From assembly GCA_031771865.1 (NCBI GenBank), contig JASISA010000029.1:1-64000 (forward strand): a stretch of DNA of 64,000 nucleotides, written 5' to 3'. The translations under genes were made by a program, and so were the position numbers. Position 1 is the first letter of the stretch, and the number at the start of each line of letters is the position of its first letter. Below, piece after piece: positions 1-12,464 of this stretch. The notes below the pieces were generated by a model. The model was not told the origin of the DNA. It saw only the letters and a program-made list of their open reading frames with translations, and searched no databases. The DNA is from Nothophaeocryptopus gaeumannii (lineage: Eukaryota > Ascomycota > Dothideomycetes > Mycosphaerellales > Mycosphaerellaceae).

Positions 1-2454
1 ATATAGTAGATAAACTACTTAGTATACGAGGCGGATAGCTAGTTAGCAAGAACTAGGTAGAGATTTGTAACGCGCTTAGATGTTAAAATAGCCTTTAACC
101 GAGTAAAGGACCGCTAGAGAATACTCTAGGAAGATCCTAAGGTAATTAACGCGTAGTTTGCTTGTTAAGGATACTAAAGCCAAGTATAGTATCCACGACT
201 ATAATACCCACAACTTTAATAAGATAGGCTTTTAGATAGGTGTTATTGGATCTATAAAAGTAGTTACTAGTTTAGAGACGTACTGTCCTTAGCTTATTTA
301 GCCTAGTAACCGTGAATAGGTAATAGTAATCTAGAGTATTTGTGCTACTGGATATACAATCCTACCCTTTGTTATCTATAAGGCTGTATTCATATCTCTA
401 TATAGTACGAGGAGGTAGAAATACCAGAAGCTCTTAGGTCTCTAAGAATAGATAGACAAATAACGCGCTTAGGCTTAAGTAGTTGAAGCACTTTAACACG
501 TATATAAAAGCGCGTTAGGTTAGCGTCTATAGGCTACTTGTTTTAGATAGTTACGAGAGCTATCTTAACTAGGCCTTCAAGGATTACTATCTAGAATACA
601 AGATCCTTACGCTCTATATACTATTACATTCGTCGCATATCCTATAGCCTCTAGATATAGTCTATTTCTTACTACTAAAGCTAAAATACTCCCAACGCGT
701 CCGGGACTTGGCGCGTCGGCGCGTCTTCTATATCGATAAAGAAATATTCCTTCCGGCCTTTAAAGACGCGTTTTTTAACGTGTTTATAGAGCAGATATGC
801 TAGAAGGCCTTTAAGGCTTTAGGTTTAGTCCCTATAAACGCGTAGGTAGTTATTAACCGCCTTAACGTACGCCTATATACCCTACTAGGACTACTACTCT
901 AAGAGATACTATAGTAGTCTAAGACTCCAAGTAACACGTAAGAGTTTAGGTTACAATCTAGGCTTGTTAATAATGCTATTACTCGGTCTCCTACAATAGC
1001 CTAAAATAGCTTCTCCTAGCTTATAAAAGGTACCGAAGTAATGCTATATTAGAATACGCTTTTAGCTACCCGTATTAGCGAGCTTGAATAGTAATTAGAT
1101 ACAATAATAAAGCGAAAAGCACGTAAGAGGAAGCGGATTCAGCACGGGGGCACAATGGAATATAGCGTAGGGTCGGCTAAGGTAGCTACTAAAGCATCTA
1201 TAGCCGCTTAGTAGTTAAAGAAGAGTCGTAGGTCAGTTGGTCTTAAATAGGCCTAGCTAGCTATACGGCGGTATAGTAGCTATAGAGGGACTAGGTATAA
1301 CGCTCGAATATACTAAAAGGATATAGAGGGGTCTTCTAAATCTAATAAGAGTATAATATATATAGGTTCTCTATTTAATAGCGATGAAAATGAATAATCT
1401 ATAATGCTAGTTAGTCGTGCTAAGAAATTTTATCCAGCTTAGTAGTATGTCTAGCTTAGTAGTAGAATACGTTAGTAGTAAAGAAAAATTAAAGTTAAAT
1501 TTACTCTAATAAAAGAAATAGTAGCTAATAGGCTTATAAAACTAAAGAATAGACCCTAGTTCTAGGAGTTTATCTACTAGATTAAACTCTTAAGGGAGTA
1601 AAAGGAAGAGGACTAGGAAATTAGGAAAGTCTTTAAATTTAGAAGAGAAGCCTAACCTTAGGCTTCTTTAAAGATAACTATATACTCTCGGACCCTAGCT
1701 ATTATCTAGGCCCTTACTTTAATCTTAATATCCTCTAAACTCTACTAGTAGAAGACAATCTAACTCTAGCTTAAAGGGGTATCCTAGATTAAACTAATAA
1801 AGATCTATATATTATACAACTCTTTAACCTAGAATTCTATAAACTTAATAGATATAGTATTATAACCTTTAAAGTTATCTATAAATATATTATCTATCTT
1901 ATATATACTACTAAGCTAGATACCCCTATATCTAGCTAAGATATTAATAGAGTCGTAGAAGGCTAGAAGATTAGTACTAAAGATATTCTAGTAGGGTATT
2001 AAGACTCGGTTTCTATCTTAGTAGAGGAGAGTAGAGATAGTAAACTAAGGAGAGAAGGATCTAATCTTATCTATAGATAGTATTTAAAGGCCTAGCTATC
2101 TCTAACTCTACCTAGTACCTACTATTCTAAAAGGAATTAGTTCTAGAGTATAAGTTAAAAGAATAGTTCAATTACCTAGTTATTTTAGAAGTTCTTCCTT
2201 AGAAAAGAGATAGTAGTTTTAGTTAATCTCTAGTATTAGTAGTTAGCTAGTACCTCTAGCTTTAAGGGCCTACTAACTTAACTAAGCTACTTATTACTTG
2301 TATATAAGTAATTATAGAGGAAATTATATACTATATAAGGGTACTTGCCCTTAATATCTAAGTAGGAGTATTAGAAAGTGCAGCTATTAAGGAAAGTTAT
2401 ATAGTATAGATCCTAGCTACTTATATTAGGTTACCTCAGGCATTTCTTAGCGTA
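1..2454. repeat. RIP-degraded AT-rich relic block (left arm)
   Basis: The whole stretch is rich in TA, CTA and TAG words and poor in CA and TG, with stop codons in every frame. That is the expected result of RIP, which turns CpA into TpA on either strand. The first 1.2 kb still shows a transposase (separate entry). From about 1300 to 2454 I cannot identify the source element. Before the 18.5-kb retrotransposon inserted, this block was contiguous with the similar DNA at 20961 onward. Confidence 0.8.
180..1200 (+). pseudogene. Fot1/pogo-type DDE transposase relic, heavily RIP-mutated
   Basis: Reading the plus strand through many TAG/TAA codons gives a recognisable Fot1/pogo transposase trace. 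Around 199-240 is a decayed version of the 'N-D-KGF-GVIG' catalytic block (here NKIGF then IGVIGSIKVVT). Around 310-370 is SNRE followed by VIVI and a CATGYTILPF-like stretch, and at about 740-870 is the C-terminal block FLPAFKDAFFNVF followed by KALGLVPIN. These match the order seen in Fot1-family transposases. The stops lie where Gln or Trp codons are expected, consistent with RIP. It is older and far more decayed than the pogo element at 38.7 kb. No terminal repeats were found, and the frame is certainly non-functional. Confidence 0.72.
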
Positions 2455-2458
2455 TTAG
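2455..2458. repeat. Target site duplication TTAG, left copy
   Basis: TTAG sits directly before the TG of the left LTR, and the same four bases follow the CA that ends the right LTR at 20957-20960. A 4-bp duplication is normal for Ty3/gypsy integrases and shows that both LTRs belong to one insertion. Confidence 0.85.
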
Positions 2459-2783
2459 TGTGGGCGCGCCAAGCGACACGCCCACGGTCGAGTTGACATT
2501 CCTCGACCGGTGGCATCGATGCACCGGATCGCCTTTGATCGGCTTGTCTTGAGCTTTACGGGGCTCTCGGAGGCGTGATTACAGCAATATAGGAAGGGGG
2601 AGACGATGAGTAACGAGCGTGTGTGTGTACCTGTATAACGAGTGTATGAGTCTGCGTGCCCGCACGCGCGCGTGTCTGCTTCCTTCGCAGTCGAGGAGCC
2701 TCTAAGAAGGTATATATAACCTTGCCAAGACCTTCTCACGTGTTCATTGCCATATGCAAGAGAACACGAGAACTCCTACTACA
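2459..2783 (-). repeat. 3' LTR of the giant Ty3 element
   Basis: This 325-bp repeat starts TGTGGGCGCG and ends CTCCTACTACA in plus orientation, so on the element strand it runs TGTAGTAGG to CGCCCACA. It contains a TATATATAA stretch near 2710-2720 that could serve as the promoter TATA box on the minus strand. It differs from the other LTR at five positions, all being TG or CA here and TA in the other copy. Confidence 0.93.
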
Positions 2784-2800
2784 TCTTCGTCCCCAACTAA
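2784..2800 (-). other. Polypurine tract of the giant Ty3 element
   Basis: Immediately inside the 3' LTR the element strand reads GGGGACGAAGA, a purine-rich run in the position expected for the plus-strand primer of a retrotransposon. It is called by position and composition only. Confidence 0.55.
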
Positions 2801-3120
2801 CGTGTTGTGCCCCACAACACACTAAGAAACTACAACCAACTCATCTCGAAACCCATGCGCCTAAGCCTTGTGAACCGTGCCTTGAATCGTGCCTCGAACC
2901 GTGTCCTTTCTCGCTCCGTCTTGTGCTCAGCAATCAACGAGCCTCGAAATCAGATCTTTAGTAGAATTCCAAGCATCTCGATTTTGAACCCTTCGTGTCC
3001 GTGCCCGGGCTTCTCGTCGTGCGTCCTCGTATTAGTTTCAAAAGGATGTGCCTTGCTTTGCTCGATCGTATTTGTTACTAGTACAGGCAGCTTTGCTTCA
3101 AGGCAGCTGCTTCACTACGT

Positions 3121-3225
3121 TTGCCAAGGAAGCCTTGCTTCATTACACTGCCCTTGCGCTTGCTTTATTGCACTGCCCTTGCGCTTGCTTCATTGCACTG
3201 CCCTTGCGCTTGCTTCATTGCACTT
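3121..3225. repeat. Tandem repeat, 25-bp period, in the 3' region of the giant element
   Basis: The word CACTGCCCTTGCGCTTGCTT recurs with a period of exactly 25 bp (starts near 3146, 3171 and 3196, with a partial unit at 3221). The terminal TGA of ORF-X falls inside the last unit, so most of the array lies in the 3' untranslated region. Confidence 0.8.
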
Positions 3226-6200
3226 CCGGTACTATCTCGAGATCCTCCTCACCGTCCTCAGCAGGTCTCTCATTTTCACTACTAACATGCCCCTCAGCCT
3301 TAGTAGTAACCTCCTCCTCACTCCCACCGTCCAAAACCATGCTTCCTACTCCTTCAGCGACATTATACGGCTTGCCGATAGCCGGGTCCTCCGAGGCCGT
3401 GGACGGCGCTTCGAACCACGCGTCGTTCCACTGCTGGTTGTCTCTGTGTAGCTCCGGGAAACCGATCTCGTCATCCTCGTCAGCAAGTCGAGCATCGACA
3501 CATCGCTTGATTGCCTTGTAGTCGGGCTAGAGGCCCTCCTCGTACGAGCAGCTAACCATAGCGACGTCAAGGTGCTCAACCCACAATCTTACAGGCATGC
3601 TGCTAATCTCGTGCTCATTTCCGCGTACGACTAGCTCACCACCGTGGTGGCCGAGGGCTGCTCTAGTAAGCTTGTCAACCCCTTCTGCCAAGTCCTCTAA
3701 GACCTCATCACTGCCGTTGCCAAAGCTGTTCTCGAAGAGGCTTCGGGCGTAGAGTATAGTGCCGATCAGGGTGTTGGCAATAAGGTAAGCCCTCATGCGC
3801 CGGATGAGTTTAGTCGCCTCGCCGATATCCAGTCCGAAGAGCGTCCGGAGTTGCTTCTGAACAGGCGGGTCGGAGAAGGGCCTCTTGCCGGAGATTGCGT
3901 GAATTAGCGGGAAAGGGCACAAGGCGAAGACGTCGTACGAGGCCGGGTGCGAAATGCCGTTGGCAAAGGTGTTGGTTTTGCCATAGGCATCAACAGGGAC
4001 ACCGGTCCGCTTTCTCAAGGCATCACGGCCGAAGACAGCCGGGACTTGCTTGTTAGTCTAATCGCCTCTAAGGACTGCGGAGAATGAAATGGCTATCTCA
4101 ACGCGGTCTTTAGTGACTGTCTCTGGCTGCGTGCTCGGAACGCAGGCTTGCTAGAGGAAGGCCTGGCCAATCCTTAGAGGAACGGCCTTCCAGTCTTCAT
4201 TCTTGGCCCAGCTTGCTGCCTAAGCGCCTTCCCAAGTGAGGTACTCTCCTTCGAAAAGGCCGACGTAGCCCTGTTCTCTAAGCGGCTCAATAACCTTACT
4301 TCGAATTCGCTCGCTACTAGAGAACTAAGGCATGTAAAGCGGGCAGGAGGCAGTCCACTGGTCACTAGTATCTTCGAACGTCTGGTCTTTGAGTGAGACA
4401 ATAAAGCGAAGGCTGTCGGCGCCGAGCTCGTTCTGGAAACGCTTACACAGGGGCTGAGGGAACTTGACAACGCTGCGCGTGTCTGTTCCAGCTTTCTGGC
4501 AAGTAGCAGGCTCCGGGTTAGCGAGGAGTTCGGTCTTTCTATCGCGGCGGTTCAGGACGTTCAGCATATAGAGGACCGGGTCTAAACGGAGGCACTACTG
4601 GATCACAGAGTAAGTAGCGGTGCGAAGAAGGTTGTCTTGAACAACGAGAGTCGGCTAACGCTCGACGGAAGCGTAGAGGTCTTCAATTTCGCGGCACCCA
4701 CGCATCATCAGCCCGTAGTTGTTGTAGCCAGTGAGGATGTTAGTAATGCAGGCTCCTTGATTACACAATCCCTGGTAGATACCCGGGAACCAGGAGTCCC
4801 TAAGGTAGACTCGCACGTCTTCTTCGAGGGTGAAGTGTCGCGGTACAGCGTTGCCTCCAGGGATTCTATTGAAGTAGCTAGCCCACTCTCCTCGGCTGCC
4901 TCGGAAGTTCAAGAGGGCTGGCGCTGCATCGTACCCATAATCTTCCAGTCGATCTTCAGCATAGACACCGTTATCTACGAAGAACTGAAGCAGCTGAGCG
5001 TCGACTGCAGACTCGGCAGCTTCCTCACTGAGGCCCGCCTGTTAAAGCATATGTCTAAAGTGCGCGTCGCAGACAGGGAGCTGTCGATTACTTACCGCCT
5101 ACTCTCCTGCAACCTCTACTAGTAGCTGGAGGGGTTAGTTGATCGTGACTCCTAGGATGCTGGGCTCGGCGCTATTAATCTTTCCGAGAATGTCTATCGA
5201 GCAATCCATCGTGTGGCACTGGCAGCCTTTAAGCGTACTAACAACGGCTCTCTGGTCTTTCTTGCCTTCCTTAGCTTTACCCTTCGAGCTTCTTCCTTTT
5301 CCTTGACCCCGCTTGTTCGCGGCCTCCTTAGCAATCTTTGCGCGAGCAGCGCTAGCAGCGGCCCGCTCGTTCGCAGCGTTTTCATCAGCGTCAGCAGCTT
5401 GATTGGCGGCTGCTGCATCTTGATTATTAGCACCGGCGGCTTAACGGGCAGCAGCGGCACCTGGGTCGTTAACAGTAGTAGCTAGATCGGCGACGATTTG
5501 AGCAGCGGCACCATCGCCAGCAGCGTCATCACCCACGTCCTCCATCGCCACGTCTTCTCCCCCATTGTCATTAGTGCCCTTTGCGTTATTCCCCTGTTCC
5601 GACAGCAGGTCGAGATTAGCTTGCGGATCGTTGTCTTCGTCGTTATTAGCCTCTGCCTCCTTAGCGCCCGTCTTCTCAGCTATTGGAGCAGTCTTCTGCT
5701 TTTTGGTCAGCGACTCTCCGGTCTCGTCGTCGGGCTCGCCTGCAGGCTCGTCAGGCTTTCCAGGCGGGTTGTTATTGTTAAAGGGGCGGAAGCCCGTTGG
5801 ACTAAGACCAGCCGCTCTAGGTGTAGGCGCTGCAGGTGCTGGGAGCAGGCCTCTAGGAGGAGGGAGCACCGGTCGCAGGGCAAAAGCTTCTTGCTCAGAA
5901 GTCGGCGAGTAGTTGAATAGGTAGTTGACCTCGTGCCTCGGTCGCTGCTTGCGATACTTCTCTTCGTTAATGCTCGTAAAACCATGGAGGATGGCTCGAC
6001 TGTCGACGTAGAACAACGTGCAGACAGTTCCAAGTCGTCCATTTGTTCGCTAAGCTTAGTGAGCTTCAAGGGCGTCGATGTCTTCGCGAAGTAAAGCTCG
6101 GCGAGCGGGGCGCACCGTAGCTGGCACAGACGAGTTTAAACGCGCGCGGGCGGCTTTAACGTGCTCTCCCTTTGGGTTGCCTTCGAAGTTTGTCCTACTC

Positions 6201-7288
6201 GCCGGCTTCTTGAGGGCTGTAATCCATTCCAAAAGGATGGCATGAATTGCCTGCTTGAAAGTGTAGCGCCCAGCCTCACTTTCCGCAACGATCTAATTCC
6301 AGGCCTGAAGGAAGCCCTTGGCGCTATTGGCATCGTAGACGTAAGGGTGATCGGGCTTAGGGACTCTCGCGACGCGATTAGCGTAGTTCTAGTTAATATT
6401 GCTCCGGCTCCTTGCAGTAGCAACGCGCTTCCTCACATTATTCGCATCGAAGTTGTGCAAGATTTGGAGCATAAGTTCCTCCCCGGAGGCGTCATTACCT
6501 TCGAGGAAGTCGTCGCTATCACACATCTCCCGCAGCTCGGACAACTGCATATCCATAACGGCATTGGCCACTTTAGTGTGTTGCTTGAAGTCTGTAAAGT
6601 GCCGACGGATGTACTAAGTCTTGCCTTCGTCGCTTAGCGCAGCAATGTTGGCGAGGAACTGCTTGGTATCGGCGAGGTTAATGCTCCTTTTAGGGCCCGA
6701 CTATTTGCCATTCTCGTACACGGTCTGCTTCTTCATCTTCATGCTATAGTCAATAGGCATCTCCCCCGCCTAAACGAGGCTTCGGCTGCCTAGGCTGAAA
6801 AGAACCATGTCCGTAGTAGCGTCAGGCTTCAGCGCTCCTAGCGTAGCGGCAGGACTCGAGGGGCGCTTGCGCTTCTTGCTACTGGCTAGGGTCTTTGGCG
6901 GAGCCGGCGGTAGCATCCTGCCCTTCTAGGGAGTTGCTTGGCTGCTTTTATGGCTCGAAAGCAAGTTATCATCTTCCAGCTCGTCAACATCCATACCCTC
7001 CTCAGTAGGCGCTTGAGTAGCAGCGAATGGGTTGGAAGGCGCGGCCCTCTTAGGCGTTGTTGAAGCATCCTTGCGCTTGCTCAAGCGGTCGCTCTAGCGT
7101 TCCGCTTTCCGGTTAATCTTGGCGATAAAAGCATCGAGCTTGTTATCCTCCACAGTCCGGTTATCAGGCTACTAAGTACCTCGAGGCGGAGAGTCTTACT
7201 CGGTATCCTAGGTTTCTTCGGCAAACACGAATTCCTCCTGTCCTTCCTCATTCTCTTCGCCTGTCTAGGGACCCAAGCCGGACGCCAT
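3215..7288 (-). pseudogene. ORF-X: large reading frame of unknown function downstream of pol in the giant element
   Basis: One uninterrupted phase on the minus strand runs from an ATG at 7288 to a TGA at 3215-3217, about 1357 codons, crossed only by TAG or TAA codons that look like RIP-converted Gln or Trp codons. Long open pieces lie in the same phase at 6389-6571, 5441-6016, 4655-4912, 4325-4567 and 3527-4018, with no frameshift over 4 kb, which argues for real coding capacity. The N-terminal third is charged and Lys/Arg rich. The middle (about 5200-5900) is Pro, Asn, Asp, Glu and Ala rich and looks disordered. The last third is globular, with motifs such as LHGFTSINEEKYRKQ earlier and DVFALCPFPLIHAISGKRPF near 3930. 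I recognise no domain. It sits where other elements may carry env-like or accessory genes, but I see no signal peptide or convincing membrane anchor here. Its function is unknown. Confidence 0.7.
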
Positions 7289-7847
7289 GTTCTTCCTGCG
7301 ATTCTAGGGCGGCGGCAGAAGCAGCGGTGTCTAGAACTTTCTAAACTCTTTCTAGGGATGTAGTGCTTGTAGTGTGGGGATAGCTAGTGCGAGTGATGCT
7401 ATTGTGTGTCTTGTTCAGCGTGCGAGGTTTTCAGCGAAGTGCAGGCGCGTTGTTTTAGTGAAGGGATTTTCCAGCTTGTTTGTTTTAATAACGCGGTTGC
7501 AAAGCCGTTGCTAGAAGTCCGTGCGTTTAGCCAAGAGCTTGTGAAGGTGAAGTTTCTAGAAAAGGCAAGACCCGCAAAATACCTTCGCTCTCTCTTAACA
7601 ACTCTCTGAGGGTATGGGCAGCCTCCTAAAAGAAGGCCCCCTTTGCGCAGGGCCGGTCTTGGACAGTGGCGCGCCGCCCTGCTTGGTTTAGGGGCGGCGT
7701 AAAGTGCGGCTGTAGGCCACTATCCAGCCAGCCTGCACGACCATGGCCAGCAGGTGATTAGCTAAGAGCCAAAGCCAACAGTAAGTTAGCTGTGTCTTGT
7801 TAGTGTTGTTGTAGAGGAAAGGAAGTAGATGCAGCTGTGGAATGTCT

Positions 7848-10800
7848 TCAGTAGCCTCCTAGGCTCCGCAATCGACGATCATATGCGCGTGACACACGCA
7901 TCCGATCTGATGTGGCAATGTGACGTGCCGGTATGATCTGAGGCAGGCAAGTAACAGTTATCCGGCAGGCAAAATGTGACAATCTGAGGGCCGAATTGAA
8001 GGAATTTGATACCTCCTCCCCAGGCACATGAGTTTGACTCAAACGAAATGAGTAACTGAAGTGACGAGCAACCTCTAGACTCCGAGTGAACTAGACAAAG
8101 AGAATCCCAAGTGAGTGACCTAGACAAAGGAGATTCCAGCGAGTGAGTTTGAGTAACAATCTTCTCCCTAGTAATAGGGATAAGGGAAGCCAGAGTTCCA
8201 GGAAAGGAAACCAGTAAGCCACGAACAAAGGGAATGCGAAGCTAGTGACTAAGGTAACCAAGGTCTTTAGCAGGATGAGGTAGATGATCCCCGCGGGATC
8301 CGGATCTAGCGCCAGCAGGATGGATTCGGGAAGGCTCGAGGAGGCGAGGACCCTCCAAGGGACGGGTTTCGGGATAGAGTGTCACAACAGCGATGGTAGA
8401 GGAAGCGGTCCTTTGGTCAAGCATGCGATAAAGTCGCGATCCGGCGATGTTTGGTAGAATACCACACACTCGGGTAAACCTCGGCATTCATCGACTAGCG
8501 TCAACAACGGCTACCAGGATTAGAAATGCTTGTCGAATTGAGTCTAGTATTCCTCCGTGATTATTGGGAGCTGAACACGCCCAGGAACAATAGGAAAGTC
8601 AGCTCGCCGCCACTCCTTTAGAGGTTCTCCATGGCCCGAACGGTGCTTGGTTGGCATAATAAACTACTCTTTGGATCGACTATTAGGATCTTCGCCGACT
8701 TCAATGTCTGGCTCGGCGAGCTCTTTAACTTGAGGCACGGCCTTCGCATCCTCTTCTCTTGCAATAGGAACCTTGCGTAGTCGATCTTAGGAATAGGTTC
8801 TATTAAGTATCGCGCCGTCAAGTTCTGCAATCGTGTAGGATACAGTGTGATAATAAGCTTCGACGATCTTGTAAGGCCCTAACTACCTGAAGCGGAGCTT
8901 CCTCGACTTGCTGTTGTTATCTTTAGCTTAACGGGTAAGGACACGATCGCCTACTCTCCAGTCCTGGTCTTGGGCGTTGTTGCGATTATTCCAGTAGTCG
9001 CGAGCTTCTTGCCGCAGTCTCTTTTGTCGAGCAATAATCTCAGTAAGGTTCTCGTCCCGGCGCTTGAGTTATCTAGCGCGCGCGATAAGCAGATCTCTAG
9101 TCTCACTAGTCTCTACAACCTCATCGTAATCTCGGGTGTTGTATAAGACGAAAGTTGTTTCAACGGGGAGGACAACATCTCGTCCATAGATAATGTCCGC
9201 GGGAGTCTAGCCCGTGGTTCTGTTGACGGTGGTGCGGGCAGCCTAGAGGACGGAGCTGACCCACTTGGTCCACGGCTTCGTCCCTCCCTTGCTAAGTTTG
9301 GAGAGTGCGTCTGTAAGCGGCCGGTGACCTCGTTCAACCAGCCCTTGGGCCCGAGAATAGTACGCTGAGACCTGAACCCTCCTAATTCCCAGACCACGCA
9401 GCAGAGTTTCGACCTCCATAGCAGTGTTCTCGTTGCTATTGTCAAAGAATATCAAGGCCGGGCAGCCATGTCGGCAGCAAATCTCATCGAAGATGAAGGC
9501 GGCGACAATCCGCGCTATGACGTTCTTCTGAACGATCTTTGCTTCAGGCTAGCCGGAGAGTTTCTCTCGTCCCACTAATATCGAGCCGGTATCGTCAATC
9601 CTCGTGGTGTCTAAGGACCATACCTTGGCGAGAACGTTCTCGAACGTTGGTCGAAGTTCTACGTCGAAGCGGCCGTGGACTCTGAGCTGGCAGGGTTTAC
9701 AAGTCTTGATCCAGTCGTCGATATCTCGGAGCATGTTGGCCCACTAGTATCTTTTGCGGACAAGGTTATAGGTAGCTTCTCTGCCACGATGACCATGGCC
9801 TTCGTAGAGTCCCCTAAGAATGCCTTCGCGTTCTTCTTTGTCATCGATGACCGCAGCAAGGGGTGCATTGTACTATCCTCTGCGAAAGAGCTTTTGTCCC
9901 TTAACAAGGTACTTCAGCGCATCCTTCTTCCAGCGCTTGAACTTTTCGCGAGGGATGCTCTCCGGTCGTTAAAGCGTGCACAGGAACTTAGCGATGTCCA
10001 GAGAAGCTTGAGAGTACTATCTACCGTCAATGTAAGGAGCTTCGTCTACGAGCTGTGTATTGCCGACAAAGACGCAGTAGAAGGCGGCGTCGATGACGCT
10101 GTCCGGTTCTTAGTCGAGGAGTTGCTCGAGCTAATCATCTTCATCGTTATCCTTAGTCCGTGGTCTCCGTGAGAGTCCATCAGCGGCACTGTGCACTCGT
10201 CCGGGGACATGCTTAACCTTAAAATCGAACAATCGAATCCATGCAATCCATCGTATTAAGGCTGAGTTTGGCAGATTAGACGGGGCTCGGTTGAGTTGAT
10301 GAATAAGCGTATTGGCGTCGAGCTCTAGGACAAACTGAACTCCCTACAAGTAATGACGCAGTTTCTTTAATGCCCGAAGCACGGCTCGGCATTCCCGTTT
10401 CCCAGCATCGAAGGAGGCTTCAGAAAGGGTCCAAATGCCGGACTCGTAACGAGTAGGGTGCCGTTTCTTCGGGTTGCTTCGCTCGGCTTGTCCCAGAGTA
10501 GCTCCCTAGCCCGTGCTGCTAGCGTCAACTGACATGTGAATGGACCCAGCTTCCGGGGAGTAGTCGAGTGACATGAGGCAAGGAGCATGTGTCAGGCGAT
10601 CTTTGAGTGTGTCCATGGCGACTTGCTGCTCCGGTCCCCACGAGAAGTCAACGGTGGCCTTGGTAACCATGTAGATAGGCTTGGCAATAGTCGCAAAGTC
10701 CTTGATCCAGATCCGGTAGTAAACGCAGACACCTATGAAGGCTCTCGCTTCCTTCGCGTTCCTGGGTGGAAGCTATCCTGTTATCTTAATGACTTTGTCT

Positions 10801-12464
10801 TCCTGCGGAGATCTTCCTAGCGCACCGGTCGTGTAACCAACGACAGAGCATCCCGTGACGAGGAGCTTGACTTTGCGAGGTTCCATGGCAATAGTGCAGC
10901 CGGCCCGTTCAATATCGGTTAGAACCTTATCAAGGTTCTGAATGTGTTCAATAACGAAGCGGCGTAAACCTGGCTCGACTTCTTCATCATTGTATCTTGT
11001 CTTCGGACCTTTGACAGCAAGATCGTCAAGGAAAGGGCGAACTCTGTGGGAGACATGGTCTCTCAGCATCCTGTTCATGGCTCGGACGAACTGAGCGACT
11101 GAGTTCGTTGCTCCTTGGGGCAGCGTAGTTATGCGGAGGAGTCCCATGGGAGTCTGGAAGCCAGTAATGTCTCTAGAAGCAACGTCAAGCGGAATTTGAT
11201 CGTATCCCGAGAAGAGATCGAGAACAGTTATAATCTAACATCCTGCGAATTCTTCTGAAAAGTTGTCGGTGTCGGGAGGCGAGCCGGCATCCCTGATTGT
11301 AACTTTGTTGATGTGTTGTGCATCGTTGATGAGCCTGAACTTATTAGAGTCTTTCTTAGCTACCAGGAACCAAAGGTTTCGGTATGGCCCATGGCAGTCT
11401 TCAAGGACACTATTGGCGAGCCGTTCCTTGAGCATGCTCTCGATGAGTTTGGTCTAAGCATAATGCAAGGCATAGGGCTTGTATTGCCAGGCCTTGTGAG
11501 GGATTGTGCGGATCTTCTGTAGCGGCAAGACCTCCTAGCGGATTCGGCCAATTTCCGAGAAGTCCCAAGAAAGCGCTAGCTCACGATTGTAGAGGAGCTC
11601 GATAATTAGTTGCCGTTCTTGGGGTGAGAGTTCAATGCCGAATTGGATTTCCGAAACTCTCTCCGGGGTGAGTCGGTAGCCACGCGGCTTGTTTGTTAAC
11701 CGTCTAGTAATATATCTACCATCGTACGGACCTTAGTTCGGTATAACAGCCTCCGCTTCGAGAGCCTTGAGCTTCCAGAAGGGGTCCCCTTCAACGGGTT
11801 CGCTTTCTTGACTATTAATGTCCGCATCGATAGGCTTGACTTTCTTGTCGACGCGTTTGTAGAGCGTGTGGCTCCGGATGCGTTCAAAGTGCGGGTTAGC
11901 AATCCAGGCCCTCTCAAAGAGCGGTAATGATTGCGCGTGTCGGTTAATGTCGAGTTGGTGCAGAAGGGCGGCAATGTCTTCGTCGTTGCCCTCTGTTCGT
12001 TCCAGGTGGCATGCCTCACTAAGACTAGTAGTCTCAAATGAATGCCGGCCTAGTTCGGTGTGAAAGTGGCCGTCTATTAGTGCAGACAGCGTTGTCGTTA
12101 CGATCAGGGGTAGGTGCGGTGATCGGGAGGTCACGTGTTTGGATCCTTGGTACGATATCAGAGATCCGGATAAACTTCGGCCGAGCCTCGGGGGCTCATG
12201 GAAATCTCTAACTTTGTTTTGTAGGCTCGGTATCTCTCCCAACGAGGAAGATTGAGTGCAGTAGCGTGTTGTTGTACACGCCTAGTTATGTTGAAACTTG
12301 CGTCGAGACGCGGAACGCATAACTAGTGTTAATCCAGAGAAAACAGGAGCGGCGCTAGCGAATTCGAAATCCAGTAACTCCTGAGACCTTTGCATACTCC
12401 AAGACTCCAAAGGGAAACCGACGCCGGTGCCCGTATCATTGCTATTATCGGGGAAGGGGTCCAT
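7848..12464 (-). pseudogene. Pol of the giant Ty3 element: RT, RNase H, integrase
   Basis: The frame starts at an ATG at 12464 (MDPFPDNSND) and stays in one phase to a TGA at 7848-7850, about 1538 codons. RT appears at about 11430-10850, with FRLINDAQ, a DLFSGYDQIPL block, LPQGATNS and the catalytic FLDDL in place of the usual YxDD. RNase H follows at about 10560-10180, ending in LSRRP. The integrase spans about 9850-8900: an HHCC zinc finger around 9830-9680 with CKPCQLR, a core with DTTRIDD and FFDNSNEN, and the TPADIIYG block after a RIP-converted Trp. In-frame TAG codons replace Trp or Gln at many places, so this copy is dead. After about 8650 the assignment is weaker: the last 250 or so codons include a hydrophobic stretch and may not be genuine protein. 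Confidence 0.88.

Noticed and set aside
5213..5912. Ser/Leu-rich plus-strand frames across 5.2-5.9 kb
   Set aside because: Shadows of the Ala/Glu/Asp-rich middle of ORF-X on the minus strand.
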